A DNA stretch of 64,000 nucleotides. It comes from Chloracidobacterium sp. N (GTDB taxonomy: Bacteria; Acidobacteriota; Blastocatellia; Chloracidobacteriales; Chloracidobacteriaceae). Positions 1 to 9,122 of the stretch are shown here, piece after piece. The stretch is taken from assembly GCF_018304765.1 (NCBI RefSeq), contig NZ_CP072642.1, forward strand, positions 1,889,819 to 1,953,818. The letters are read 5' to 3'. The notes under the pieces were generated by a model. It saw nothing but the letters and a program-made list of their open reading frames with translations. It ran no database searches and had not been told where the DNA came from. Within the stretch, counting starts at the first letter, position 1. Each line of letters opens with the position of its first letter. The translations under genes and the position numbers were made by a program.

Positions 1-540
1 CCGCAACTCGACCACGGACAGATTTTCTTCCGTGATGTCCCGGAAGGCGATGTTGCCGACGATGCGCGTTCCCGAACGCAGCAGCATCTCGCGCGCGCCG
101 GTCCCCGTGGTGATGGACTCCACCCGGACGCCCCGTTCGGCCAGCCGGCCGAGCGGGTGATCGCCCAGCAGGGCCTGCCGAATGTCGTTGTAGGCGCTGT
201 TGTCGTTGGTGGCCAGACTGGAGAGCGTCGCCTGGGCGCGTTCGGTAAAAAAGGCCCGGATGGCCGGGTCATCCCCCCGAAAGAAGGCTTCGACACAGGC
301 GGCGACAATATCCACCGGGCGCAGTTCGCGGGAACGCTGGGAAGGCGTCGCCGCAGCGACCGACCCGGCCAAGGGACCGGCCAGGGGCCCGGACAAGGAC
401 CCGGCCAGGGACACTGGAAGAAGCGCACTGGACAGGGCAAGGGCGCTGACGCCCAGAACAGAGGTGAGACGCAAAAGACGCCAACCACAGACCGGCGTGC
501 GTATTTGAGAAAGACAAAGAACCTGCATGGGCATCATCAT
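1..540 (-). CDS. Partial secreted hypothetical protein, cut by left edge
   Basis: The minus strand is open from an ATG near 540 to the window edge, giving about 180 residues without a stop; an in-frame TAA lies just upstream of the ATG, so the start falls within the cluster of Met codons at 540-526. After some 20 residues comes a long hydrophobic stretch (LTSVLGVSALALSSALLPV), which looks like a signal peptide or anchor, followed by four LxGx tetrapeptides. The remainder (about residue 65 on) looks like a folded domain with DIVAACVEAFFRGDD and later LRSGTRIVGNIAFRDITEEN. I do not recognise the family. There is no clear Shine-Dalgarno sequence. Codon use and residue composition favour this frame over the overlapping shadow frames. 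Confidence 0.6.
   Translation of the reverse strand, partial: MMMPMQVLCLSQIRTPVCGWRLLRLTSVLGVSALALSSALLPVSLAGSLSGPLAGPLAGSVAAATPSQRSRELRPVDIVAACVEAFFRGDDPAIRAFFTERAQATLSSLATNDNSAYNDIRQALLGDHPLGRLAERGVRVESITTGTGAREMLLRSGTRIVGNIAFRDITEENLSVVELR
361..408 (-). repeat. Four tandem 12-bp units inside a signal-proximal region
   Basis: Read on the minus strand, four successive 12-base units encode LAGS, LSGP, LAGP and LAGS. The units differ at a few bases (GCC/TCC, GGG/GGT, TCC/CCC). They sit just after the hydrophobic segment of the truncated secreted protein, so the repeat probably forms a flexible linker. Confidence 0.6.
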
Positions 541-783
541 TATGGATTGTTACGGCTCGTTTCAAGCCGGTATTCGGGCAAGGTCATTTGACAGCGCCAA
601 TGGATGCGTTCACCTTGTCATGGCGTATCATACGTCTCATAGGTCGCCCCAGAGGAGTGACCGCTTTGGGAATGACACCTGCTTGGAAAAACAGCCTGGA
701 GTGGGCATTCAAACGCTGGACGTGAGGGCATCTGCATAGAGGTGGGAAACCACCCTTTGGGTTGCCGCATCGCATGCCGTGCC

Positions 784-1092
784 ATGTACGACCGAGTGAT
801 CCGCCTCCGCGGGAGTGAAACCTACGAACTGGCGACCCGCACCCGTTTCGGTTACGAACTCGATCCCAGCCGCAACTTCGGCATCCGGCTCGTCGTGCGG
901 GCGTATGTCGTCGCCGAGGACTACAGTATTGAAGATTTCGCCGCCCTGGTCCGAAACGAAGCGGCGCGCCACGAAGAAACGCAGCGTTTTCGGGCGGCCT
1001 TTGCGCTCGACAGCCGCGACCTCGACCTGCCCACCCCGGAAGACCAGCCGCCCGCAACCACGCCCTCCGCTGACACACCACCTGAGCCATGA
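784..1092 (+). CDS. Small hypothetical protein
   Basis: About 102 residues from ATG 784. An in-frame GTG at 742 would add 14 residues, but that extension is Cys-rich, unlike the rest, so I prefer the ATG. The sequence opens MYDRVIRLRGSETYEL, has a mixed charged/hydrophobic core (residues 1-75) and ends in a Pro/Thr-rich tail. I do not recognise the family. Overlapping minus-strand frames are longer but are Arg/Gly-rich and look like shadows. The stop overlaps an ATG of the following frame (ATGA at 1089), so translational coupling to the cupin gene is possible. Confidence 0.5.
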   Translation: MYDRVIRLRGSETYELATRTRFGYELDPSRNFGIRLVVRAYVVAEDYSIEDFAALVRNEAARHEETQRFRAAFALDSRDLDLPTPEDQPPATTPSADTPPEP

Positions 1093-1200
1093 CGCCTGAT
1101 GCGTGCCACGGCGGTGCGACGCGGCCGCCCTCCGGGAAACCAACCGCATTGCAGATGATGTTCCGGGATAGCCCCATACGAAGGAATGACGGTCACACCA

Positions 1201-1781
1201 TGGAAATGCCCCTCCCACCACTGAACCCCCACTCCCCTTCCGAACCGGTGGAAGCCCCACCAGCCCGGCAGGATACCCCTTCCGCCGCGCCTCCGGTTCA
1301 CCGTTTCACACCGTGCACGGAGCCTTTCCGGTGGGAAGGCGTCCCTGTCACGGCGTACCAGTCCACGCCCGCGACCGCCGCCGACTTTGCCGGCATCACC
1401 CGGCAAACGCTGTTCGGCCACGGCGGCGAAACCATCGGCTTTGAAGTGCGCTACTTCGAGATTGCCCCCGGCGGCTGGTCATCCCTCGAATGCCACGAGC
1501 ATGCCCACGCCGTCATTGGGCTGCGCGGGGTGGGGAAAGTGCTGCTGGGGGACACCGTACAGACACTGGGGTTTCTCGATCTGGCCTACATCGGGGCCAA
1601 CTGCGTCCACCGCCTGGTCAACGACGGCCCGACGCCGTTCGGCTTCCTGTGCATTGTGGATGCGAAGCGCGACCGTCCGCGCCGTCTCCGTCCGGCTGAT
1701 GTGCCGGAGCTGCTGGACAATCCCGCGTTGGCTCCACTCATTCAGCGGGCAGCGGTGCAGACGACACCTTGCCCGGAGTAG
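1201..1781 (+). CDS. Cupin-domain protein
   Basis: A 193-residue protein from ATG 1201; an ATG at 1089 overlapping the previous stop would add 37 residues, but that stretch contains rare codons (ATA, CGA, AGG) and low-complexity sequence. The first 40 residues are Pro-rich and probably disordered. The core is a single conserved beta-barrel cupin: the metal-binding cluster ECHEHAHAVIGLRG followed by a Gly/Asp turn and the second motif GANCVHRLVN supply the His/Glu ligands. Such single-domain cupins may be small-molecule dioxygenases, isomerases or sensors; the substrate cannot be read from the sequence. It lies 85 bases upstream of hrcA and probably belongs to a separate unit. Confidence 0.75.
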
Positions 1782-1799
1782 CCGGAGACAGAGCGCGGC

Positions 1800-1829
1800 T
1801 TGACACTTTTTTTTGACCGGTGCTAGTTT
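1800..1829 (+). promoter_or_regulatory. Candidate sigma70-like promoter of hrcA
   Basis: A perfect -35 TTGACA at 1800-1805 is followed after 18 bases by TAGTTT at 1824-1829, with TG one base ahead (extended -10). The region to the hrcA ATG at 1867 holds T8, T8, T6 and A7 tracts and is very AT-rich for this genome. I see no CIRCE element (TTAGCACTC-N9-GAGTGCTAA) here. Confidence 0.45.
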
Positions 1830-1866
1830 TTTTTCGACATCTTTTTTCCAAAAAAACCAATGGTTT

Positions 1867-3048
1867 ATGGGCAAACGGCGGGCAGTTCACGGACTTGATG
1901 AACGTAGTCACGAGCTACTTCTGACGCTCGTTCGCCTCCACATTGCCACGGGCGAACCCATTGGCTCGCGGACGCTCTCCAAACAAGCCGGCCAAACGCT
2001 GAGTCCGGCCTCCATCCGCAACATCATGGCGGACCTGGAGGAACAGGGTTATGTGGCCCAGCCGCACACCTCAGCCGGACGGATTCCGACCGACCGCGGC
2101 TACCGCTACTATGTGGACACGCTGGTGGCGGACTTCGATGCACGGCCCTCCCGGACGGATGAAGAAATCATCCAACGCAGCCTGTTTTCCGACCCCACCG
2201 TGACCGGGGAGGATGTCCTGGCCCGCGCCTCCCACGTGCTTTCCAACCTGTCGTCACACGTCGGGATCGTGCTGTCCCCACCGCTTTCCCGCGATCTCCT
2301 GCAACATATCGAGTTCATCCGTCTCGAAGCCCGGCGCGTCCTCGTCGTGGCCGTGTCGCGTACCGGACTGGTACGCAACTTTGTGGTGCGCCTCGATGAA
2401 GACCTTTCGCCGGGCGAGCTGGAACGCACGGCCAACTACATCGTCGAAAACTTTGCCGGCCGGAGTCTGGCAGATATTCGCGTCGAACTGCTCAGGCGGA
2501 TGTCGGAAGAAAAGCACCTCTATGACCGGCTGCTCAAGAATGCGCTTGTGTTGTGCAACCGGGATTTGGGCAACGGTGCAACCGAAAGCGACGTGTATGT
2601 GGATGGCACGATCAACATGCTCGATGCCCCGGAGTTTGCCGATGCGGCCCGTATGCGGTCCATCTTCCGCATGTTTGAGGAAAAAGGGCGGCTGGTCAAA
2701 ATCATCAATGCCTGTCTGACACAGGCCGAGACCGCCCGCGGCATCGTGGTGCAGATTGGTATGGAGCATCACGTACCCGGCTTGCGCGACTGTGCAATTG
2801 TTACGGCTCCATATCACTATCGGCACGATTCCGTCGGAAGCTTCACTGTCGTCGGTCCGATGCGCATGAAATACGGGCGGGTGATGCGTCTGGTTGGTTA
2901 CATGGCAAAAATGTTCGACCAACTGCTGAACGACGCCCCCTCTTCCCCGTTTCCTCCGGCACTCGTCGGACAACCGCCCGTTGGCCAGTCGGCGGGTCAC
3001 ATTCAGGTTGTGAACCTGTCCGGCAGCCAAAATCCGGTTGGAGGATAG
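1867..3048 (+). CDS. hrcA: Heat-inducible transcription repressor HrcA
   Basis: HrcA is the negative regulator of class I heat-shock genes: it binds CIRCE operators as a dimer and depends on GroEL for folding. The 393-residue product begins MGKRRAVHGLDERSHELLL and has the N-terminal winged helix (IATGEPIGSRTLSK, then SPASIRNIMADLEEQGYVAQPHTSAGRIP, a hallmark of the family), followed by the GAF-like dimerisation domain. An in-frame TTG at 1813 would extend it, but ATG 1867 fits family N termini. It is longer than usual (about 340-350) because of a Pro/Ser-rich tail after residue 360. grpE, dnaK and dnaJ follow on the same strand, the common arrangement. Confidence 0.95.
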   Translation: MGKRRAVHGLDERSHELLLTLVRLHIATGEPIGSRTLSKQAGQTLSPASIRNIMADLEEQGYVAQPHTSAGRIPTDRGYRYYVDTLVADFDARPSRTDEEIIQRSLFSDPTVTGEDVLARASHVLSNLSSHVGIVLSPPLSRDLLQHIEFIRLEARRVLVVAVSRTGLVRNFVVRLDEDLSPGELERTANYIVENFAGRSLADIRVELLRRMSEEKHLYDRLLKNALVLCNRDLGNGATESDVYVDGTINMLDAPEFADAARMRSIFRMFEEKGRLVKIINACLTQAETARGIVVQIGMEHHVPGLRDCAIVTAPYHYRHDSVGSFTVVGPMRMKYGRVMRLVGYMAKMFDQLLNDAPSSPFPPALVGQPPVGQSAGHIQVVNLSGSQNPVGG

Positions 3049-3245
3049 ATGAGCAGGCAGGATGGAGCAGCGATGGTTGGCCGGGCGGCACTTGACTGCA
3101 CGTTTGTAACCTCGTTCCCGTCAGCGGTTTCCGGCGTGCCAGCCCGGTTTCTGACGGCGGTGACTGCCATGCGCCACAATCCTGTGCATCGGTGTGACGC
3201 ATCCTTCAGTCTGCCCCCCAAGCCTGCTTCGAGGAGGACAATCTG

Positions 3246-4166
3246 GTGAACACTCCCGTTGGCAACGTCATGCCGAAGCTCGATGTGGCAGGGCCGAAAC
3301 GCCGCACCATTGAAATTGAATTTCCCACGGAGCCCCCTCTGGCGGACGAACGGCTGGAAGTGCCGGTGTCCTCGCCGGCGGGCACGCCACCGGCGGTTTC
3401 GGTTCCAGACCTGGTGGAAAACGTCCTTGAACTGGAAGCCAGCGGAGCCGAGGCAAAGACGGCCGACCTGGCCGTGGATGCCTCCACAGCCGATGCCCCA
3501 GCCCCGGCGGCGCCCCGGGCGGCGGAACCGGCGGTAGCGCCGACGGAAGACCTCCCGGCAAGTGGCGTCACCAGCGGCAGGCAGGCTTTCTCTGAAGACG
3601 AAACCATTAAGCTGCTGATGGACCTCGCCAGCTTGCAGGAAGACCTCGAACGCGCCCGTGAGCAGACCAACTCCGCCCGCCGCCATGTCGAGATCGTCCA
3701 GGAACAGCTTTCCAAAACCCTCGTCGAGAAGAGCGCGGTCCAGGATCAGCTCCAGCGACTGATGGCCGAGTTCGACAACTATCGCCGCCGCGCCGAACGG
3801 GAAAAGGCCGAAGCCATGGAACGTGGCAGACAGGCCGTTCTGCTGGCGACACTGGAAGTTCTGGACAACCTCGAGCGTGCCCTGGCCACCGGACGGGCAG
3901 AAGGCGGGACACTCGCCGATTTTCTGGCCGGGGTCGAACTCATTCAGCGGCAGGTCGTGGACAGCCTATCCAGCTTCGGCGTCAAGCCGGTTCCGGCCGT
4001 TGGTGAAATTTTTGACCCCACGGTTCACGAGGCGATTGCCACGGACGAAACAGACGAGTACAAACCCAATACCGTTCTGGCCGAACTCAAGCGCGGGTAC
4101 ACACTCGGTGATCGGCTGCTGCGCCCGGCAATGGTACGGGTGGCCGTCCGCCCAGCCGCTTCTTGA
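3246..4166 (+). CDS. grpE: Nucleotide exchange factor GrpE
   Basis: GrpE releases ADP from DnaK and so resets the chaperone cycle. The start is a GTG at 3246 preceded by a strong GAGGAGG Shine-Dalgarno sequence around 3231-3237. The 306-residue protein is about 100 residues longer than typical GrpE: residues 1-120 are acidic, Pro/Ala-rich and probably disordered. A long coiled coil follows (roughly 125-205, including LMAEFDNYRRRAEREK), then the C-terminal beta domain with the signature FDPTVHEAI and GYTLGDRLLRPAMVRVA. It lies between hrcA and dnaK, with gaps of about 200 and 120 bases, so each gene may have its own initiation signals. Confidence 0.95.
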   Translation: MNTPVGNVMPKLDVAGPKRRTIEIEFPTEPPLADERLEVPVSSPAGTPPAVSVPDLVENVLELEASGAEAKTADLAVDASTADAPAPAAPRAAEPAVAPTEDLPASGVTSGRQAFSEDETIKLLMDLASLQEDLERAREQTNSARRHVEIVQEQLSKTLVEKSAVQDQLQRLMAEFDNYRRRAEREKAEAMERGRQAVLLATLEVLDNLERALATGRAEGGTLADFLAGVELIQRQVVDSLSSFGVKPVPAVGEIFDPTVHEAIATDETDEYKPNTVLAELKRGYTLGDRLLRPAMVRVAVRPAAS

Positions 4167-4288
4167 GTGCCGAATGGGATCAGCTCAGGTAGGCAGACCC
4201 CGCACGACAGTATTTCGTGCGCCCTGTCGTGGCGCACCGGAAGTCATTTCTTCACGCATGTCTTCAGGGCATGCCACGGACTGATGTC

Positions 4289-6151
4289 ATGGGCAAAGTT
4301 ATCGGCATAGACCTTGGTACGACCAACTGCTGCGTTGCCGTCATGGAAGGCGGCACGACCCAAATCATTCCCAACAAGGAAGGTGGGCGCACGACGCCCT
4401 CGGTTGTTGGTTTTACCGACAAGGGCGAGCGACTGGTGGGGCAGATTGCCCGGCGGCAGGCGATCACCAACGCCGCCAACACCATCTATGCTGTCAAACG
4501 TCTCATTGGCCGCAAGTTCAACTCGCCGGAAGTCCAGCGCGCACGCGAAACCTGCCCCTACGAAATTTGTGAATCCTCGAACGGCGACGCCTGGGTCCGC
4601 GCCCAGGGGCGGGCCTACAGCCCCCCGGAGGTCTCGGCCATCATCCTGCAGCGGCTGAAAGCCTCGGCGGAAGACTTCCTCGGTGAACCGGTCGAGGAAG
4701 CCATCATCACGGTTCCGGCCTACTTCGACGACTTTCAGCGCCAGGCGACGAAAGATGCCGGCAAGATTGCCGGTCTCAACGTCCAGCGCATCATCAACGA
4801 GCCGACAGCCGCCGCCCTGGCCTACGGTGCCGGGCAGCACAAGTCGGAGCGGATTGCCGTCTATGACCTCGGCGGCGGCACGTTCGACGTGTCGGTGCTC
4901 GAAATGAACGACGGCGTGTTTGAAGTCCTCTCGACCTGCGGCGACTCCTTCCTGGGCGGTGAAGACTTCGACCAGCGCATCATTGACTGGCTCATTCAGG
5001 AATTTCTCCGCGAGACGGGCATTGATCTGCGCGCCGACCGCCTGGCGCTCCAGCGGCTGAAGGAAGCGGCGGAACGCGCCAAGTGCGAACTTTCCTCCAC
5101 ACTCGAAGCCAACATCAACCTTCCCTTCATTGCCGCCGATCCGGCTTCCGGCCCCAAACACCTCAACCTCAACCTGACCCGCGCCAAGTTTGAGGAACTG
5201 GTCAAGGACCTCGTCGAACGCACCGTCGAACCCTGCCAGAAAGCCCTGTGGGATGCCCGGCTCAAACCCGAAGACATTGACCAGGTATTGCTTGTCGGTG
5301 GACAGACGCGCTCCCCCATCATTCACGAATGCGTGAGGAAGATTTTTGGGCGTGAACCCAACGCGAGCATCAACCCGGATGAAGTCGTGGCCATTGGTGC
5401 CTCGATTCAGGGCGGGGTGTTTACCGGGCAGGTCAAGGACCTCGTGCTGCTCGACGTTATCCCCCTCTCGCTGGGGATTGAAGTCCGCGGGGGGCTGTTC
5501 CAGAAGATCGTCGAGCGCAATGCCACGATTCCGGTCCGCAAGGCGCTGACCTTCACCACCGTGGTGGATAACCAGTCCAGTGTCGAAGTCCACGTGCTTC
5601 AGGGTGAGCGTGAAATTGCCAAGGGGAACCGCTCCCTGGGACGGTTCGAGCTGATTGGCATTCCTCCGGCCCCGCGCGGCGTCCCGCAGATTGAAGTTTC
5701 CTTCGAGATTGACGCCGACGGCATCGTACAGGTCTCGGCGCGCGACAAATCCACCGGCCTTGAACAGAACATGCGCGTCACCCCCTCTTCTGGTCTGTCC
5801 CCCGGTGAGATTGCCAACCTCATTGCCGAGGCCCAGCGCAATGCCGAAAGTGACCGCCAGTTGAAAGAACTTCTGCTGTTGCAAAGCCGCATGGACGGTC
5901 TGCTGCAAAACACCCAGCGGTCGTTCGGCGAGTTTGGCTGGATGCTGCCGGCGGAAGAGCAGGAACTCGTGCGGGAGACCCTCATCGGCGCCAAGGAAGT
6001 GCTCAACATTCAGGACCCGGCCGTGGTCAAACAGTGGCTCGACGCGCTCGAACAGGCCGCCCAGATCATCACCAATGCCATGTTCAATGCGCCGGCAGGC
6101 GAGCAGCCTCCGCCATCCGAAACCGGCGGCGTGAAGATGTTGACGGAATGA
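4289..6151 (+). CDS. dnaK: Molecular chaperone DnaK (Hsp70)
   Basis: The ATP-driven Hsp70 chaperone, partner of DnaJ and GrpE. The ATG at 4289 gives [20 protein letters not shown], the standard N terminus; an upstream ATG (4271) or GTG (4217) would add an atypical leader. About 620 residues. Seen are phosphate 1 (IGIDLGTTN), the phosphate 2 motif ([15 protein letters not shown]), [10 protein letters not shown], the adenosine motif ([12 protein letters not shown]), and the substrate-binding domain starting around [13 protein letters not shown]. The C-terminal tail ends GGVKMLTE and lacks the usual acidic terminal motif, so co-chaperone contacts at the extreme C terminus may differ. Confidence 0.97.
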   Translation: MGKVIGIDLGTTNCCVAVMEGGTTQIIPNKEGGRTTPSVVGFTDKGERLVGQIARRQAITNAANTIYAVKRLIGRKFNSPEVQRARETCPYEICESSNGDAWVRAQGRAYSPPEVSAIILQRLKASAEDFLGEPVEEAIITVPAYFDDFQRQATKDAGKIAGLNVQRIINEPTAAALAYGAGQHKSERIAVYDLGGGTFDVSVLEMNDGVFEVLSTCGDSFLGGEDFDQRIIDWLIQEFLRETGIDLRADRLALQRLKEAAERAKCELSSTLEANINLPFIAADPASGPKHLNLNLTRAKFEELVKDLVERTVEPCQKALWDARLKPEDIDQVLLVGGQTRSPIIHECVRKIFGREPNASINPDEVVAIGASIQGGVFTGQVKDLVLLDVIPLSLGIEVRGGLFQKIVERNATIPVRKALTFTTVVDNQSSVEVHVLQGEREIAKGNRSLGRFELIGIPPAPRGVPQIEVSFEIDADGIVQVSARDKSTGLEQNMRVTPSSGLSPGEIANLIAEAQRNAESDRQLKELLLLQSRMDGLLQNTQRSFGEFGWMLPAEEQELVRETLIGAKEVLNIQDPAVVKQWLDALEQAAQIITNAMFNAPAGEQPPPSETGGVKMLTE

Positions 6152-6292
6152 CGCCCGTCGGAAATGGTAAGGCTGACCGGTGAAGTGGTGCGCGCGGCCC
6201 CGCTAGGGGCCACGCAGACACACCACCCAGCCGTCGGCAGGCGTGGCCCGGCGGGCCACGGTAACCTCACCCGGTTTCGGAAGGATTGAGGC

Positions 6293-7522
6293 ATGGCAAC
6301 CAAACGGGATTACTACGAAGTGCTGGGCGTCGCCCGCAACGCAACGGAGACGGACATCAAAAAGGCCTATCGCCGTCTGGCCATGAAGTACCACCCAGAC
6401 AAAAATCCGGGAGATGCCGCCGCCGAGGAAAAGTTCAAGGAAGCGGCAGAAGCCTATGCTGTCCTTTCCGACCCCGAACAACGCGCGCGCTACGACCGCT
6501 TTGGGCATGCCGGTGTCGGCGCGGCCGCCGCGGGCGGCTTCGGCGGCGGCTTCGCCGGTTTCCAGAACTTCGAGGACATCCTGGGCGACCTCTTTGGCTT
6601 CGGCTTTGGCGGCGCTGGCGGCGGACGCCGCAACAGCCAGGTCCAGCGCGGCGCGGATTTGCGCTACGATCTGGAACTCACCCTTGAAGAAGCCGCCAAT
6701 GGCGTCACGACACAAATTCGCGTTCCACGGCTTGAAGCCTGTGGCGACTGCAATGGCAGTGGAGCCGCCCGTGGCAGTTCGCCGGAAACCTGCCCGACCT
6801 GTGGCGGGCTGGGGCAGGTTCGCTACCAGCAGGGCTTCTTCAGTGTGACCCGGACCTGTCCCCAGTGCCGCGGGACGGGGCAGATCATCCGCGACCCCTG
6901 CCGTACCTGCCGGGGCGAAGGACGGGTGCGGCGCGAAAAGCGCATCGAAATCAAGGTCCCGGCCGGCGTGGATGACGGCATGCGGCTGCGCGTCAGTGGT
7001 GAAGGCGAAGCCGGCCTCGGCGGCGGCCCGCCGGGCGACCTGCAGGTGGTCATCCACATCCGCGAACACGACATCTTTGAACGGCAGGACAACAACCTGC
7101 TGTGCCAGGTCTCGATTGATTTCGTCGAAGCCGCCCTGGGCGCTGAAATCGAAGTGCCGCTGCTGAATGGTCAGACGACCATGAAGGTTCCCGAAGGCAC
7201 CCAGTCCGGGACGACCTTCCGCCTGCGGGGCAAAGGGATTCCCTCGCTTTCGGGCGAGGTGGGCGATCTGTTCGTCGTCGTCAACGTTGTCACCCCCACC
7301 AACCTCACCCGTGAACAGCGGCGGCTGCTCGAAGAATTCGCGGCGGCCTCCCCCCGGCGCGAAGGACGCAAAGCTGTCCGCAAAACCGAAGAAAAGGGTT
7401 TTTTTCGACCGCGTCAAGGACGCCATCTTCGGCACCTGACACCTGCCGGAGCCGGCCGTCGCCGGCGGCCGCCGAAACGGCGCGCCCGTAAAGACTCCCG
7501 CAGAAACCGCCCGGCCGCCTGA
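6293..7522 (+). CDS. dnaJ: Chaperone DnaJ (Hsp40), 3' end apparently frameshifted
   Basis: Class A J-protein that delivers clients to DnaK and stimulates its ATPase. From ATG 6293, behind a good AAGGA/GAGG ribosome site, come the J domain (residues 1-70, HPD at 34-36), a Gly/Phe-rich linker, four CxxCxGxG-type zinc repeats ([32 protein letters not shown]) and the two C-terminal beta-barrel domains. As read, the frame runs to 7522 and ends in an Arg-rich tail unlike any DnaJ. At 7399-7405 there is a T7 run; with six Ts the frame would read [14 protein letters not shown] and stop at 7439, the normal DnaJ ending. The last 40 or so residues are therefore doubtful. Confidence 0.92.
   Translation: MATKRDYYEVLGVARNATETDIKKAYRRLAMKYHPDKNPGDAAAEEKFKEAAEAYAVLSDPEQRARYDRFGHAGVGAAAAGGFGGGFAGFQNFEDILGDLFGFGFGGAGGGRRNSQVQRGADLRYDLELTLEEAANGVTTQIRVPRLEACGDCNGSGAARGSSPETCPTCGGLGQVRYQQGFFSVTRTCPQCRGTGQIIRDPCRTCRGEGRVRREKRIEIKVPAGVDDGMRLRVSGEGEAGLGGGPPGDLQVVIHIREHDIFERQDNNLLCQVSIDFVEAALGAEIEVPLLNGQTTMKVPEGTQSGTTFRLRGKGIPSLSGEVGDLFVVVNVVTPTNLTREQRRLLEEFAAASPRREGRKAVRKTEEKGFFRPRQGRHLRHLTPAGAGRRRRPPKRRARKDSRRNRPAA
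7399..7405 (+). other. T7 homopolymer at the dnaJ frameshift
   Basis: Seven Ts where six would restore the family's C-terminal sequence. This could be a sequencing or assembly error, a true mutation, or a transcriptional slippage site. The tail in the zero frame is strongly basic and overlaps a GC-rich inverted repeat (about 7451-7470) that would normally lie downstream of the stop codon. Confidence 0.7.
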
Positions 7523-7579
7523 CCGGACGGGACTCCCCCAGCTCCTGGCAGGGATTGGTGTCGTGGGAACGGGCTTCGG

Positions 7580-7954
7580 CTACCGGGCGGCGATGCTCTG
7601 GCGGAGCGTGTTCCGTAACTGCCCCAGGTTGAAAGGCTTGGGCATGACCGTCACATTGGGGCGCTCCCGGAGCTGGTTCAGCCGCGCCTCGTCCTGAAGG
7701 GCGGTAATGAGAATGATTGGCAGGTCAGGCTGCTCCGCGTGGAGTTGCCCGATGAGTTCTTCACCGTCCATGCGCGGCATGAACAGGTCCGTGACGACAC
7801 ACTGAATGGCGTCGCGGTGCTGGCTGTAGGTCTCAAACGCCTCCACACCATCCTCGGCCGTCAGGACCGTGTACTCCAGACTCAGTACGGAAACCAGCAA
7901 GTCGCGGATGTACGACTCATCGTCCACAATCAGAATCGTGTGCGGGGATGTCAT
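7580..7954 (-). CDS. Single-domain response regulator (CheY-like)
   Basis: 124 residues from ATG 7954; an upstream in-frame start at 8050 adds a Cys/Arg-rich leader unlike a receiver domain. The protein is a bare receiver: ILIVDDES (acidic pair at 11-12), phosphoacceptor Asp56 in VVTDLFMPRMDG, Thr84 in IILITA and Lys106 in VMPKPF. There is no output domain, so it presumably acts by protein contact with a partner or as a phosphorelay intermediate. No histidine kinase is next to it. It is convergent with dnaJ and divergent from the LysR gene, with a 247-base intergenic region that contains an AT-rich stretch around 8090-8130. Confidence 0.9.
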   Translation of the reverse strand: MTSPHTILIVDDESYIRDLLVSVLSLEYTVLTAEDGVEAFETYSQHRDAIQCVVTDLFMPRMDGEELIGQLHAEQPDLPIILITALQDEARLNQLRERPNVTVMPKPFNLGQLRNTLRQSIAAR

Positions 7955-8201
7955 GTGATTGGTTGAAAACTCAGGCAAAGTCCAGCAGTCACGCGCCCGA
8001 TCAACCCGTAACCGGTGCCGGCAACACCCAAGCATGCCGAGCACCACCAACCCTGGTCAAGCCAACCGAAGGGCGCGGGGACGAAACTGCACTTTTTTAT
8101 CTTTCAGATGAAAAATACTTTCACACACTGCCAGCCTTTGTCCACCCAGGGACAGCACACCCCACAGCAGCCCCGGTGGGTGCGGAAAGGACTTCTGCAC
8201 C

Positions 8202-9122
8202 GTGGACCTGTCGCAGCTTGAAGTCTTTGTCGCCGTCGTCGAGGAACGGCACTTTTCACGGGCCGCCGGCAAGCTGGGACGGACGCAGGCGGCCGTCAGC
8301 CAAACCATCAAAAAGCTTGAAGGCGACCTTGGCGCGGCGCTGCTTGACCGCAACTCGAAAGGCGTTATTCCCACTGAAGCCGGACGGCTGCTGTACGACT
8401 ATGCCCGCCGCCTGCTCGATCTGCGCGATGAAACAACCCAGGCGCTGCGGCAACTTGACACCCTCACGGCCGGGCGGCTGGTCATCGGCGCCAACGAGCA
8501 GACCGTGACCTACCTTCTGCCCTGGCTGGAGCGTTTCATTCGGATGTATCCGGCGGTGCACGTCGAGGTCAAACGCTGCCGGGCCAGTGATGTACCGGCC
8601 GAAGTCCTGCGGCACGGCGTGGAGCTGGGCGTCATCAGCTTCGCGCCCCCGGAAGCCGGACTGCACGCCCTGACCATTGCCACCGACGCCGTGGCACTCG
8701 TTACGGCCCCGCACCACCCGCTGGCCGGACGCGCCTCGGTCTCCATCCGGGAGCTTGGACAGGAGACGTTCATTGCGCACAACGTCGTCTCGCGGTATCG
8801 GCTTCAGGTCGTCGAAGCCTTTGCCCGCCACCGGACGCCCCTGCGGATTACCGTCGAGCTGCCCTCCATCGAGGCCATCAAGCGCATGATCGAGGCCGGG
8901 ATTGGCGTCAGCCTGCTGCCCCGCCTGTGCGTGGCGGCTGAAGTAGCGCGGGGACAGTTGGCGGCCGTTCCCGTCCGGGAAATGCGTCTGGCACGCAAGC
9001 TGCGCGTCATCCACCGGCAGCCGTCGTCGCTGTCGCGCGCAGCCCAGGCCTTTATCGCTCTCGTCCGCCATCCCGAACCGGAAAACACTTCACCGGAAAG
9101 CACCCGGCCGGAAAACACCTAA
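8202..9122 (+). CDS. LysR-family transcriptional regulator
   Basis: A 306-residue LTTR starting at GTG 8202. Residues 1-60 form the winged helix-turn-helix (MDLSQLEVFVAVVEERHFSRAA, then LGRTQAAVSQTIKKLE), followed by a linker helix and a periplasmic-binding-like effector domain (about 90-290). The effector and targets cannot be deduced; LTTRs often control a divergent neighbour, which here is the response regulator. The C terminus ends in an imperfect repeat ([14 protein letters not shown]) that appears disordered. Its stop codon overlaps the stop of the convergent ybbA gene by three to four bases. Confidence 0.9.
   Translation: MDLSQLEVFVAVVEERHFSRAAGKLGRTQAAVSQTIKKLEGDLGAALLDRNSKGVIPTEAGRLLYDYARRLLDLRDETTQALRQLDTLTAGRLVIGANEQTVTYLLPWLERFIRMYPAVHVEVKRCRASDVPAEVLRHGVELGVISFAPPEAGLHALTIATDAVALVTAPHHPLAGRASVSIRELGQETFIAHNVVSRYRLQVVEAFARHRTPLRITVELPSIEAIKRMIEAGIGVSLLPRLCVAAEVARGQLAAVPVREMRLARKLRVIHRQPSSLSRAAQAFIALVRHPEPENTSPESTRPENT

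Noticed and set aside
1089-1781. Longer start of the cupin gene at 1089
   Set aside because: The first 37 residues show rare codons and no similarity; ATG 1201 is preferred, although the ATGA overlap keeps the upstream start possible.
3049-3249. 66-codon frame between hrcA and grpE
   Set aside because: It begins right after the hrcA stop but runs into grpE, lacks a ribosome site and shows no domain or coding bias. I regard the 197-base gap as noncoding leader.
4244-5908. Long open frame (554 codons) antisense to dnaK
   Set aside because: dnaK codon bias creates antisense open frames widely. This one lacks a recognisable domain, and the dnaK frame is fully conserved, so it is a shadow.
7446-7470. 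GC-rich inverted repeat after the restored dnaJ stop
   Set aside because: It forms a stem but has no U tract, so I do not call a terminator.
7580-8050. Longer start of the response regulator at 8050
   Set aside because: The extra 32 residues are Cys/Arg-rich and unlike a receiver domain; ATG 7954 fits the family.
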